Shown here: positions 35,886 to 44,003 of the stretch, in pieces
Layout: every line of letters starts with the position of its first letter
How positions within the stretch are numbered: the first letter of the stretch is position 1
Assembly (NCBI GenBank): GCA_039964455.1
Contig: JBDVXK010000012.1
Span: 1 to 64,000, forward strand
DNA length: 64,000 nt
Source: CALJFL01 sp039964455
GTDB taxonomy: Bacteria > Pseudomonadota > Gammaproteobacteria > Pseudomonadales > Halieaceae
Direction: 5' to 3'
Translations under genes and position numbers: made by a program
Notes under the pieces: generated by a model
The model's database searches: none
What the model was told of the DNA's origin: nothing
What the model saw: the letters and a program-made list of their open reading frames with translations, nothing else

Positions 35886-37295
35886 ATGCCCCCCAAAGAC
35901 AAAAAAGAAATACGCCACGATAACCTTCAACTGGCGGCCAAGTATGCCTGTCAGGGGCCACGCTACACCTCCTATCCCACGGCACCCCAATTTAGCGAAG
36001 ACTTTCCGCTGACCCAATACACCGATTGGCAAACTGGCCCCGGTGACCATCGTAAAGCGCCGCTGTCGCTGTACGTTCACCTGCCCTTCTGCAGGGACAT
36101 CTGCTACTACTGCGCGTGTAACAAAACCGTCACCCGGAAGCCCGGGGTTGCTCGCCACTATCTCGACCACCTGCTTGCCGAAATCGAGCTGCAATCGGCG
36201 CTGGTTGGTAACACTCGCCCTGTGACCCAAATGCATTGGGGCGGCGGAACACCAACGTATCTGGATAGTGCAGAGATAACAGAGTTGATGCACGGTCTGG
36301 CAAGTCACTTTGCGCTACTGGACAAGGGCTATCGAGAATACTCTATAGAAATCGACCCAAGAACAGTTGATCACCCTACTATCGCTCTACTCAAAGGTGT
36401 CGGATTTAATCGCGTCAGCCTGGGCATTCAGGATTTTGACCCTCTGGTTCAGAAGTCGATTAACCGATTACAGCCTTACAGGGATGTAGCCAATCTTGTC
36501 GACTGCATACGTAATCACAGCTTTCGATCCCTGAGTTTTGATCTCATCTATGGTCTTCCCCATCAGGATGCACAAACCATGGCTGAAACACTGTCCAAAG
36601 TCATAAGCCTGGCACCGGACAGAATCGCCTGTTACAACTACGCGCATCTGCCCGACCGCTTCCCCAGCCAGAGAGCAATCGACCGCTTGGATCTGCCAGC
36701 ACCAGAGGAGAAATTACTGCTGCACGAAATCATTGCCGACACGCTGCAGGAAGCCGGCTATCTGCATATCGGCATGGATCATTTCGTACTACCCACCGAC
36801 GAGCTGGCCATTGCGCAAAGTGAAGGCCGTTTACAACGAAATTTCCAAGGCTATTCCCTACGCATGGCTGACGACCTGTTGGGTCTGGGCGCCTCTGCGA
36901 TTAGCCAGATGGGCGACTTTTACTTGCAAAACGAACGCGATCTACAGAAATACTATGAGCGGCTGAGCAAAGCGGAGCTGCCCGTCGAAAAGGGTTTTAA
37001 AAGTGACAGGGAAGATCGATTGCGTAAACACGTCATCATGAGCTTGATCTCCGAGATGTCACTGGATATCAACGACTGCAATGAACGCTTCGGCATCGAC
37101 TTCAAGACCAGCTTCAACCAGGAATTGCAGACACTGGAGACTATGGAGCAAGACGGCTTACTCGCCATAGGCATTGACACCATCCAGATCACGGATAAAG
37201 GAAGACCATTTCTGCGCAACATTTGCATGCCCTTCGACGCCTACCTGAAAACAAGGAATGCACCCGCATCGAGCCCTTATTCCGCCACGGTTTAA
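35886..37295 (+). CDS. hemN: Oxygen-independent coproporphyrinogen III oxidase
   Basis: A protein of about 469 residues, a radical SAM enzyme that converts coproporphyrinogen III to protoporphyrinogen IX without oxygen in haem synthesis. The cluster motif CRDICYYCAC (CxxxCxxC) lies near residue 69, and GPRYTSYPTA precedes it. It provides haem when the oxidase of aerobic conditions cannot, fitting its place beside the Anr gene and cbb3 oxidase genes. I chose the ATG at 35886, which gives a length close to E. coli HemN; an ATG at 35859 is the alternative. Confidence 0.95.
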   Translation: MPPKDKKEIRHDNLQLAAKYACQGPRYTSYPTAPQFSEDFPLTQYTDWQTGPGDHRKAPLSLYVHLPFCRDICYYCACNKTVTRKPGVARHYLDHLLAEIELQSALVGNTRPVTQMHWGGGTPTYLDSAEITELMHGLASHFALLDKGYREYSIEIDPRTVDHPTIALLKGVGFNRVSLGIQDFDPLVQKSINRLQPYRDVANLVDCIRNHSFRSLSFDLIYGLPHQDAQTMAETLSKVISLAPDRIACYNYAHLPDRFPSQRAIDRLDLPAPEEKLLLHEIIADTLQEAGYLHIGMDHFVLPTDELAIAQSEGRLQRNFQGYSLRMADDLLGLGASAISQMGDFYLQNERDLQKYYERLSKAELPVEKGFKSDREDRLRKHVIMSLISEMSLDINDCNERFGIDFKTSFNQELQTLETMEQDGLLAIGIDTIQITDKGRPFLRNICMPFDAYLKTRNAPASSPYSATV

Positions 37296-37369
37296 ACCCT
37301 TATTTTGCCTTAGCCCCGCTCATGAAAATTGACTATACTGACACCTTCGACACCGCTACGGACAACTTG

Positions 37370-38128
37370 ATGACAATACACCTGGCAGATCAGGGTGAAG
37401 GGGCTTCTCTACGCCATTGCACACACGACTATCAAGTTAGTTGCGGCAATTGCCGGCTTGCCAGTATCTGCCTGCCGCTTGCACTGGAGCAGGACGATAT
37501 CGAGCAGTTGGATAGCATTATCCAACGCAGCAAGCCGCTACAGAAAAGCCAGCACCTGTATCGTGAAGGTGACGATTTTCAATCTGTTTTCGCCGTCCGC
37601 TCAGGAACGCTCAAAGCCTACAAAACGACGGACGACGGGCGTGAGCAGGTTACTGGCTTTTACTTCCCCGGCGAGATTCTGGGTATGGACGGCATCAGCA
37701 GCAACACGCATGCCTCCTCTGCCAAGTCACTGGAAACTGCCGCGGTGTGCGAAATACCCTTTGCCTCGTTGGAAAAACTCAGCGCCCTGATGCCCACTTT
37801 GCAGCGGCATTTCTTCCAATTGATGAGCCGTGAGATCACCGAAGACCAGCAACTGATTACACTGTTGAGTAAAAATTCCGCAGACGAGCGCGTGGCTTCG
37901 CTGATGTTGAGCATCTCCACACGCAATGCCCGTCGCAAACTCAGTGCCACACAATTCCGTTTGCCCATGTCCCGGGTGGACATTGGTAACTACCTGGGAT
38001 TGACTGTCGAGACGGTCAGTCGGGTGTTCAGCCGTATGCAGAAAATGGACATGCTGAAGGTCGATAACAAGGAAATTGAAATTCTGGATCTTGATAGTTT
38101 ACGGGGAATGGCCAACCTGAGCAGCTAG
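37370..38128 (+). CDS. anr: FNR/Anr-type oxygen-sensing transcription regulator
   Basis: A 252-residue CRP-family regulator. The [4Fe-4S] ligands are present: an N-terminal group Cys17, Cys25, Cys28, Cys34 (C-x7-C-x2-C-x5-C) plus Cys127. The cNMP-like barrel and a C-terminal helix-turn-helix (DIGNYLGLTVETVSRVFSR) follow. With oxygen the cluster breaks and the dimer dissociates; at low oxygen it activates genes with TTGAT-N4-ATCAA boxes. Such boxes stand before hemN and before the YIP1-cco operon next door. The ATG at 37370 is preceded by GGA and gives FNR length; upstream in-frame starts add residues not seen in the family. Confidence 0.93.
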   Translation: MTIHLADQGEGASLRHCTHDYQVSCGNCRLASICLPLALEQDDIEQLDSIIQRSKPLQKSQHLYREGDDFQSVFAVRSGTLKAYKTTDDGREQVTGFYFPGEILGMDGISSNTHASSAKSLETAAVCEIPFASLEKLSALMPTLQRHFFQLMSREITEDQQLITLLSKNSADERVASLMLSISTRNARRKLSATQFRLPMSRVDIGNYLGLTVETVSRVFSRMQKMDMLKVDNKEIEILDLDSLRGMANLSS

Positions 38129-38159
38129 AAGCTTAGCCCGGCACCACATTCCCCGAGTC

Positions 38160-38173
38160 TTGATACAGGTCAA
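38160..38173 (+). promoter_or_regulatory. Anr/FNR box upstream of the YIP1-cco operon
   Basis: TTGAT-ACAG-GTCAA matches nine of ten consensus positions. A -10 hexamer TAAAAT at 38195-38200 begins 21 bp after the box, which centres the site near -41.5 from a start around 38207. This nearly repeats the hemN geometry and implies low-oxygen activation of the downstream genes. Confidence 0.8.
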
Positions 38174-38247
38174 CGCCAGAAAACCGCAGGTGCCTAAAAT
38201 ACCGGGACACCCGCATAACACACGCCGCACTGGGGAGATCAATAACA

Positions 38248-38850
38248 ATGATCCAGCATACATTTGGGCTTTTGACGAGACCCAGTAAGCAATGGCAGAC
38301 CATAGCGGACCTTCCGGAAAAATCACTGAATACGCTGGCGATATACCCCTGCATATTGGCGATATTGCCCGCAGTTGCCTGGTTCTATGGGACCAGCCGC
38401 GTTGGCTGGAGCGTTGGCGATAGCGGCGATGTCATCAAGCTTACCGTCGAGAGCGCGCGGCTGATTAGCATACTGTTCTATGCCGCCATGCTCGGCTGCG
38501 TCGCGGTGATAGGCTACTTCATCCACTGGATGGCAGACACTTACGGCGCTGCATCTACTATTACGAAGGGCATCGTTATAACCAGCCTGGCAGCAACGCC
38601 TCTGTTTCTGTCGGGCGCGGTGGGCTTTTATCCGCTGCTTTGGCTGGACATGCTGATAGGCGTGGCAGCGGTAAGCTGGGCGGTCTACCTGCTATATCTT
38701 GGTATCCCTATCGTTATGGGGATACCGCAAGAGCGCGGTTTCCTGTTCTCCAGCGCGGTAATGGCTATCGCACTGGTCATTCTGATCTGCCTGATGGTCG
38801 GCTCCGTCATCCTTTGGGATTTTGGCGCTGCACCGGCATTTACAGACTGA
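38248..38850 (+). CDS. YIP1-family membrane protein
   Basis: A 200-residue integral membrane protein of the YIP1 family with five or so hydrophobic helices (about 29-46, 72-92, 107-125, 130-150 and 168-190) after a short soluble N-terminus. The function is unknown in bacteria. It is the first gene after the Anr box at 38160 and lies 53 bp upstream of ccoN, so it is likely co-transcribed with the cbb3 oxidase. An assembly or membrane-organisation role is only inference. Confidence 0.82.
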   Translation: MIQHTFGLLTRPSKQWQTIADLPEKSLNTLAIYPCILAILPAVAWFYGTSRVGWSVGDSGDVIKLTVESARLISILFYAAMLGCVAVIGYFIHWMADTYGAASTITKGIVITSLAATPLFLSGAVGFYPLLWLDMLIGVAAVSWAVYLLYLGIPIVMGIPQERGFLFSSAVMAIALVILICLMVGSVILWDFGAAPAFTD

Positions 38851-38903
38851 ATTGATAGCAAACAAAAACATCGAAAACCTGACTTTTTAAATGGAATTGA
38901 ACC

Positions 38904-40343
38904 ATGAGTGAGCTCAACGCCGCGTTGGAGCATCCAACCTACAACTACAAGGTTGTTCGCCAATTCGCCATCATGACGGTGGTCTGGGGCATCGTAGGTA
39001 TGCTGGTGGGCGTATTGATCGCAGCCCAGCTGGCCTGGCCGGCACTGAATTTTGATCTGCCGTGGACCAGCTTCGGCAGACTTCGCCCCCTGCATACCAA
39101 TGCGGTTATTTTCGCCTTCGGTGGCTGTGCGCTGTTTGCGACGTCATATTACGTGGTGCAGCGCACCTGCCAGACTGGCCTGGTATCAGACAAACTCGCC
39201 GCATTTACATTCTGGGGCTGGCAGCTGGTCATTGTGGCCGCCGCCATCACCCTGCCACTAGGCCTGACAACCTCCAAGGAATATGCCGAGCTGGAGTGGC
39301 CAATCGATATTCTTATCGCCGTGGTCTGGGTGTCTTACGCCGTGGTATTTTTTGGCACCATCATGAAGCGCAAGGCCGACCACATTTACGTGGCCAACTG
39401 GTTTTTTGGTGCATTCATCATTGCGGTGGCGGTACTGCACATTATTAATAGCCTTGCTATCCCGGTGGGGCCCACTAAGTCCTACTCCATCTACGCCGGC
39501 ACCGTCGATGCGATGGTGCAGTGGTGGTATGGCCATAACGCCGTAGGCTTCTTCCTGACTGCGGGCTTCCTTGGAATGATGTATTACTTTGTACCCAAGC
39601 AGGCAGAGCGGCCCGTCTACTCTTACCGGCTCAGCATCGTGCACTTCTGGGCGCTGGTAGCTGTCTATATCTGGGCCGGGCCGCACCACCTGCATTACAC
39701 CGCGCTCCCCGACTGGGCGCAGAGCCTGGGCATGGTTATGAGTATTATCCTGCTGGCACCCTCCTGGGGCGGCATGATCAACGGCATGATGACGCTGTCA
39801 GGTGCCTGGGACAAACTTCGCACCGACCCCATCCTGCGCTTTCTTGTTGTCAGCCTGTCCTTTTACGGCATGTCGACCTTCGAAGGCCCCATGATGTCCA
39901 TCAAGACGGTTAACGCACTGTCACACTACACAGACTGGACAATCGGGCATGTACACTCCGGCGCGCTGGGCTGGGTAGCAATGATTTCCATTGGCTGCAT
40001 CTATCACCTGATACCCATACTGTTCGGTAAAGAGCGGATGTACAGCATAGACCTCATCAATGTGCACTTCTGGATGTCTACTATCGGCACTGTGCTCTAC
40101 ATCGTCTCCATGTGGGTCAACGGAATTCTGCAGGGCCTTATGTGGCGGGCCTACAATCAGGACGGCACCCTGACCTACAGCTTTGTCGAATCCGTATCAG
40201 CCAGTTATCCCGGTTATGTGGTGCGGGTATTGGGTGGCGGGATCTTTTTCGCGGGCATGCTGGTGATGGCGTACAACGTCTACATGACCACTCGTAAAGA
40301 CGTAGCGTTGGCGCCGGCAGCTGCCGCGCCAAACGCGGCATAA
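38904..40343 (+). CDS. ccoN: cbb3-type cytochrome c oxidase subunit I
   Basis: The 479-residue catalytic subunit of the high-affinity cbb3 oxidase, with about twelve membrane helices and conserved histidines for haem b, haem b3 and CuB (for example HTNAVIF, WWYGHNAVGFFLT and HHLHYT). It reduces oxygen to water and pumps protons at low oxygen tension. It leads ccoNOQP. The ATG follows GGAATTGAACC. A nearly consensus FNR box at 38852 is too close to the start to be a class II promoter; the one at 38160 is the likelier driver. Confidence 0.98.
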   Translation: MSELNAALEHPTYNYKVVRQFAIMTVVWGIVGMLVGVLIAAQLAWPALNFDLPWTSFGRLRPLHTNAVIFAFGGCALFATSYYVVQRTCQTGLVSDKLAAFTFWGWQLVIVAAAITLPLGLTTSKEYAELEWPIDILIAVVWVSYAVVFFGTIMKRKADHIYVANWFFGAFIIAVAVLHIINSLAIPVGPTKSYSIYAGTVDAMVQWWYGHNAVGFFLTAGFLGMMYYFVPKQAERPVYSYRLSIVHFWALVAVYIWAGPHHLHYTALPDWAQSLGMVMSIILLAPSWGGMINGMMTLSGAWDKLRTDPILRFLVVSLSFYGMSTFEGPMMSIKTVNALSHYTDWTIGHVHSGALGWVAMISIGCIYHLIPILFGKERMYSIDLINVHFWMSTIGTVLYIVSMWVNGILQGLMWRAYNQDGTLTYSFVESVSASYPGYVVRVLGGGIFFAGMLVMAYNVYMTTRKDVALAPAAAAPNAA

Positions 40344-40353
40344 GCAGCTGACC

Positions 40354-40962
40354 ATGAAGCATGATGCCGTAGAAAAAAACGTTGGCCTGATGATTATCCT
40401 GGTAATCGTGGCGATAAGTTTCGGCACGCTGGTAGAGCTGGTTCCGCTGTTTTTTGACAAGCAAACCAACGACCCAATCGCCGGCCTCAAACCACTACCC
40501 GCTCTGGAGTTGGAAGGCCGCGACATTTATATACGGGAAGGCTGTAATACCTGTCACTCGCAAATGATTCGACCACTGCGAGCAGAAACCGAACGTTATG
40601 GCCACTACTCTGTGGCGGGTGAATTTGTCTACGACCATCCCTTCCTGTGGGGTTCGAAGCGAACCGGGCCAGACCTGGCGCGTGTTGGCAAAAGATACTC
40701 CGACGACTGGCACCGAGCACACCTTTACAACCCGCGAGACGTGGTACCCGAATCAAACATGCCCTCTTTTCCCTGGCTATTTGATAACAGCGTAAACGGC
40801 GAACGAACCGGAGCTAAAATGTCTGCCCTACGTACTGTGGGTGTCCCCTACACGGACGAGGACATCAGTGGTGCCGCTGCGGCAGTCGAAGGGAAGCTGG
40901 AAATTGACGCACTGGTCGCCTACCTACAGCAGCTGGGAACCCTGCTGCAATCGAGGCGCTAA
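40354..40962 (+). CDS. ccoO: cbb3-type cytochrome c oxidase subunit II
   Basis: A 202-residue membrane-anchored monohaem cytochrome c. A single N-terminal helix (about 11-30) is followed by the haem motif CNTCH (Cys64, Cys67, His68) and the axial Met region SNMPSFPWL. It passes electrons from CcoP to CcoN. The typical haem-flanking CHSQMIRP is present. It starts 10 bp after ccoN. Confidence 0.97.
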   Translation: MKHDAVEKNVGLMIILVIVAISFGTLVELVPLFFDKQTNDPIAGLKPLPALELEGRDIYIREGCNTCHSQMIRPLRAETERYGHYSVAGEFVYDHPFLWGSKRTGPDLARVGKRYSDDWHRAHLYNPRDVVPESNMPSFPWLFDNSVNGERTGAKMSALRTVGVPYTDEDISGAAAAVEGKLEIDALVAYLQQLGTLLQSRR

Positions 40963-40967
40963 TACTT

Positions 40968-41144
40968 ATGGATATCAATGACCTTAGAGGCCTGAGCACC
41001 TTATTCCTGATGGTTTCATTCATCGGACTGTGTTTTTGGGCCTACAGTAGCAAACGTAAACCCTATTTTGATGATGCGGCCAACCTGCCCTTTGCGGATG
41101 AGGAACTGAATCAGCGCACGATGGAGAAGGAGCGAGAGCAATGA
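40968..41144 (+). CDS. ccoQ: cbb3-type cytochrome c oxidase subunit CcoQ
   Basis: A 58-residue protein with one membrane helix (about residues 11-27) and a polar C-terminal tail. It matches the CcoQ/FixQ family by size, topology and position between ccoO and ccoP. Such proteins stabilise the association of CcoP with the complex. It starts 5 bp after ccoO, and its stop overlaps the ccoP start by 4 bp (ATGA). Confidence 0.9.
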   Translation: MDINDLRGLSTLFLMVSFIGLCFWAYSSKRKPYFDDAANLPFADEELNQRTMEKEREQ

Positions 41145-42019
41145 CAAGTTTTTGGAGCGGCTGGGTCATTGTCCTGACCACCGTCACCATCGTTGGCATG
41201 ACCTGGATTCTGTTTTCCAACAGACAGGCTGAGCGCCGCGAAGGCGAGCGTACCACCGGCCATGAATACGATGGTATCGAGGAATATGATAATCCGCTGC
41301 CGGCCTGGTGGTTCTACATGTTCGTCATCACCATCGTCTGGGGCATAGGCTATCTGATTGTCTATCCAGGCATGGGCAACTTTCCCGGCGTATTGGGCTG
41401 GACCCAGGTAGACCAACACGACAAGGCGGTTGCTGCCGCCGACGAACGCTTCCGAGCCATGCGGGACCGCTACCTCGCACTACCGATTGAAGAAATCGCC
41501 AGCGATCCTGCAGTCATGAAAATGGGCTCCAGAATGTTCGCCAACAACTGTGGCCAGTGCCATGGGTCGGACGCCAAGGGCGCTTACGGCTTTCCCAACC
41601 TGACTGACGATGACTGGATTTATGGCGGTAGTCCCGAAGCGATCAAGGCCACACTGATCAACGGCAGGCAGGCTGCCATGCCTCCCTGGCAAGCCATTCT
41701 GGGTGACCAGGGGATCGCTGAGGCAACTGCCTATGTGTTATCCCTCAACGGCCGTGATGCCGATCCGGCGCAAAGTAAAGCGGGACAGACACACTTCGCC
41801 ACCTACTGCGCGGCTTGCCATGGTGCAGACGGTAAAGGCAACCTGGCAATGGGTGCTCCCAACCTCACTAACGGCGTGTGGTTGTATGGCGGCAGTCAGG
41901 CGCAGATCGCCCACAGCCTGCGTGCCGGCCGCAACGGTGTAATGCCAGCCTTTCAGGACACGCTTAGCGAAGACAAAATCCACATTCTTACGGCCTACGT
42001 CTACGGACTCAACCAGTAA
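41141..42019 (+). CDS. ccoP: cbb3-type cytochrome c oxidase subunit III
   Basis: A 292-residue dihaem cytochrome c anchored by N-terminal hydrophobic segments (about 7-25 and 57-75). Haem motifs are CGQCH (Cys137, Cys140, His141) and CAACH (Cys223, Cys226, His227), each in a class I cytochrome c fold with a downstream Met. It takes electrons from soluble cytochrome c. It overlaps ccoQ by 4 bp and ends the ccoNOQP set. Confidence 0.97.
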   Translation: MTSFWSGWVIVLTTVTIVGMTWILFSNRQAERREGERTTGHEYDGIEEYDNPLPAWWFYMFVITIVWGIGYLIVYPGMGNFPGVLGWTQVDQHDKAVAAADERFRAMRDRYLALPIEEIASDPAVMKMGSRMFANNCGQCHGSDAKGAYGFPNLTDDDWIYGGSPEAIKATLINGRQAAMPPWQAILGDQGIAEATAYVLSLNGRDADPAQSKAGQTHFATYCAACHGADGKGNLAMGAPNLTNGVWLYGGSQAQIAHSLRAGRNGVMPAFQDTLSEDKIHILTAYVYGLNQ

Positions 42020-42096
42020 AAAGGGCGTGCAGGCTGCACGACTTATCTCAGGGGGGGGGCGCATGTCCCCTCGCAACTCGCTACCGAGCATCACCC
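42020..42096 (+). other. Intergenic region with hairpin and G9 tract
   Basis: Between ccoP and ccoG lie a small hairpin (GTGCA-GGC-TGCAC, about 42027-42039) and a run of nine G at 42051-42059. Homopolymer G tracts of this length can slip during replication. Here it lies in the leader of ccoG, not in a coding frame. No FNR box was found in the gap. Confidence 0.6.
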
Positions 42097-43506
42097 ATGC
42101 AAGAACAGGACCTGATAGATATTCGGGAAGTTGCGCCCGCAGAAGTGGGCGAGATCGACCTGTACCAGCGTCGCGAAAAAATTTATACGCGCAAGATTGA
42201 AGGCTTCTTTCAGCGCATACGACTGTTTACTGGCTGGCCACTGCTTCTGGGCTACTTCCTGCTTCCCTGGTTAAACTGGGATGGCAGACAGGCTGTGCTT
42301 TTTGATTTGCCCGCCCGCAAGTTTCACATTCTGGGGCTAACTTTCTGGCCACAGGATTTTCCATTACTGGCCTTTCTACTGATCATTGCCGCTTTCGCAC
42401 TGTTCGCTGTTACCGTCATAGCTGGACGAATCTGGTGCGGCTATACCTGTCCGCAGACCGTATGGACCAGTATATTCATGTTCCTGGAGCAGAAAACCGA
42501 GGGCAGCCGTAACCAGCGTATCAAGCGGGACCAGGGTCCATGGACGATGGACAAAGCGACACGTAAAGTTTTGAAACACGGTTCCTGGTTGTTTGTGGCC
42601 TTCGCCACCGGCATGACTTTCGTGGGCTACTTCTACCCCATTAAAGACCTGGCCTATGAGCTGGCGACCTTCTCCACGGGTATCTGGCAATTCTCATGGA
42701 CCGTGTTTTTCACCTGCGCCACCTACATTAACGCGGGCTGGATGCGGGAACAGGTATGCAAGTACATGTGCCCCTATGCCCGCTTCCAGTCTGTCATGTT
42801 CGATCAGGACACGCTCATCGTGTCTTACGACCCACAGCGGGGTGAGGCCAGAGGCTCGCGTAAACGCGGCTCGGATTACCGCGCCAACGGTCTGGGCGAC
42901 TGTATTGATTGCGAGCTGTGCGTGCAGGTTTGCCCCACCGGCATCGATATACGCGATGGACTGCAATACGAGTGTATTGGTTGTGCGCTCTGCATAGATG
43001 CCTGCAATTCGGTGATGGATAAAATGGAGTATCCCAGAGGCCTGATTCGCTACACCAGTGAACACCAGCTATCGGGTGGCAAAACCCACTGGATACGCCC
43101 GCGCATCATCGGCTACCTCATCGTACTGAGTTTGATGATTGGTGTATTCGCTTACAATGTGGTCGGCAGGATTCCGCTGGAACTGACGGTAATACGAGAT
43201 CGCAACCAGCTTTACGTGACCACCGACAGCGGCAAGATCGACAACATTTACACCTTACAACTGGTCAACATGGACAAAGCTATGCATGAATTCACCATCA
43301 GCGTTGACGGCCTTGAGAATGTCGAGATCATCGGTGAAACACTACACACCTTAAACGGTGGCGAAGTTAGCGCTATTAGCCTGCGCCTGAGGGTCTCCCC
43401 TGAAACCCTGTCCAGACCCAGTTCCGAATTTAATTTCGATGTCAGGGCAACCGATATGCCATCGCTGCAGATCAGCTCTGAATCGCGCTTTCTGAAACCT
43501 TTATGA
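42097..43506 (+). CDS. ccoG: cbb3 oxidase accessory ferredoxin-like protein CcoG
   Basis: A 469-residue membrane protein with about five helices and a cytoplasmic domain carrying two [4Fe-4S] motifs (CIDCELCVQVCP and CIGCALCIDACN, about residues 271-308). An additional WCGYTCPQTVW is typical of the family. CcoG was shown in Rhodobacter to act as a cupric reductase during CuB insertion. It starts about 77 bp after ccoP and is followed at once by ccoH, with a 4-bp overlap. Confidence 0.95.
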   Translation: MQEQDLIDIREVAPAEVGEIDLYQRREKIYTRKIEGFFQRIRLFTGWPLLLGYFLLPWLNWDGRQAVLFDLPARKFHILGLTFWPQDFPLLAFLLIIAAFALFAVTVIAGRIWCGYTCPQTVWTSIFMFLEQKTEGSRNQRIKRDQGPWTMDKATRKVLKHGSWLFVAFATGMTFVGYFYPIKDLAYELATFSTGIWQFSWTVFFTCATYINAGWMREQVCKYMCPYARFQSVMFDQDTLIVSYDPQRGEARGSRKRGSDYRANGLGDCIDCELCVQVCPTGIDIRDGLQYECIGCALCIDACNSVMDKMEYPRGLIRYTSEHQLSGGKTHWIRPRIIGYLIVLSLMIGVFAYNVVGRIPLELTVIRDRNQLYVTTDSGKIDNIYTLQLVNMDKAMHEFTISVDGLENVEIIGETLHTLNGGEVSAISLRLRVSPETLSRPSSEFNFDVRATDMPSLQISSESRFLKPL

Positions 43507-44003
43507 TGAACCGCTCTCTCCCAAAGACTGACACCCTGCCCTGGTATCGCCAGTTCTGGCCATGGTTCCTGATCGCGCTGCCCGCCAGTGTTGTGGTTGC
43601 CGGCTTCACCACCCTGTACATCGCGAACAGGCACGCCGACGATCTGGTCGCTGACGAATACTACAAAGAGGGCCTGGCCATCAACAGGCAGCTGGCCAGA
43701 CAGGAAGAGGCAAGGGCTAATGGTATAGCTGCCAGTTTAAGCGTTGGCGACAGTGAGCTCACCGTGCGCACTCAGGGGCCGGTAAGCGGCCCTGTTTTAC
43801 GCCTGCGTTTATCCCATCCCATGGAATCAGATCGGGACTTTTACCTGACACTGGGCCGCCGTTCCGACGGTGTCTATAGCGCACCGTTGTCCAACGCGAT
43901 AGGACCCTATTGGCACTGGACTCTGGACACTGGCGAGGAAAGTAGCTGGCGTCTCGACGGCTCGCTGTCACCGCTGGAATTCAATCGAACTGGCGATGGC
44001 TGA
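43503..44003 (+). CDS. ccoH: FixH family protein (CcoH)
   Basis: A 166-residue protein with one N-terminal membrane helix (about 18-40) and a periplasmic beta-rich domain. This is the FixH/CcoH family, needed for assembly of cbb3 oxidase and found in contact with CcoN and CcoI. The DDLVADEYYKEGLAINRQ segment after the helix is characteristic. It overlaps ccoG by 4 bp and ccoI by 8 bp, so all three are translated together. Confidence 0.92.
   Translation: MMNRSLPKTDTLPWYRQFWPWFLIALPASVVVAGFTTLYIANRHADDLVADEYYKEGLAINRQLARQEEARANGIAASLSVGDSELTVRTQGPVSGPVLRLRLSHPMESDRDFYLTLGRRSDGVYSAPLSNAIGPYWHWTLDTGEESSWRLDGSLSPLEFNRTGDG

Noticed and set aside
38852..38865. A further FNR-like box (TTGAT-AGCA-AACAA) before ccoN
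   Set aside because: One mismatch, but a class II start would fall about 4-6 bp before the ATG and exclude the ribosome binding site. The box at 38160 fits better.
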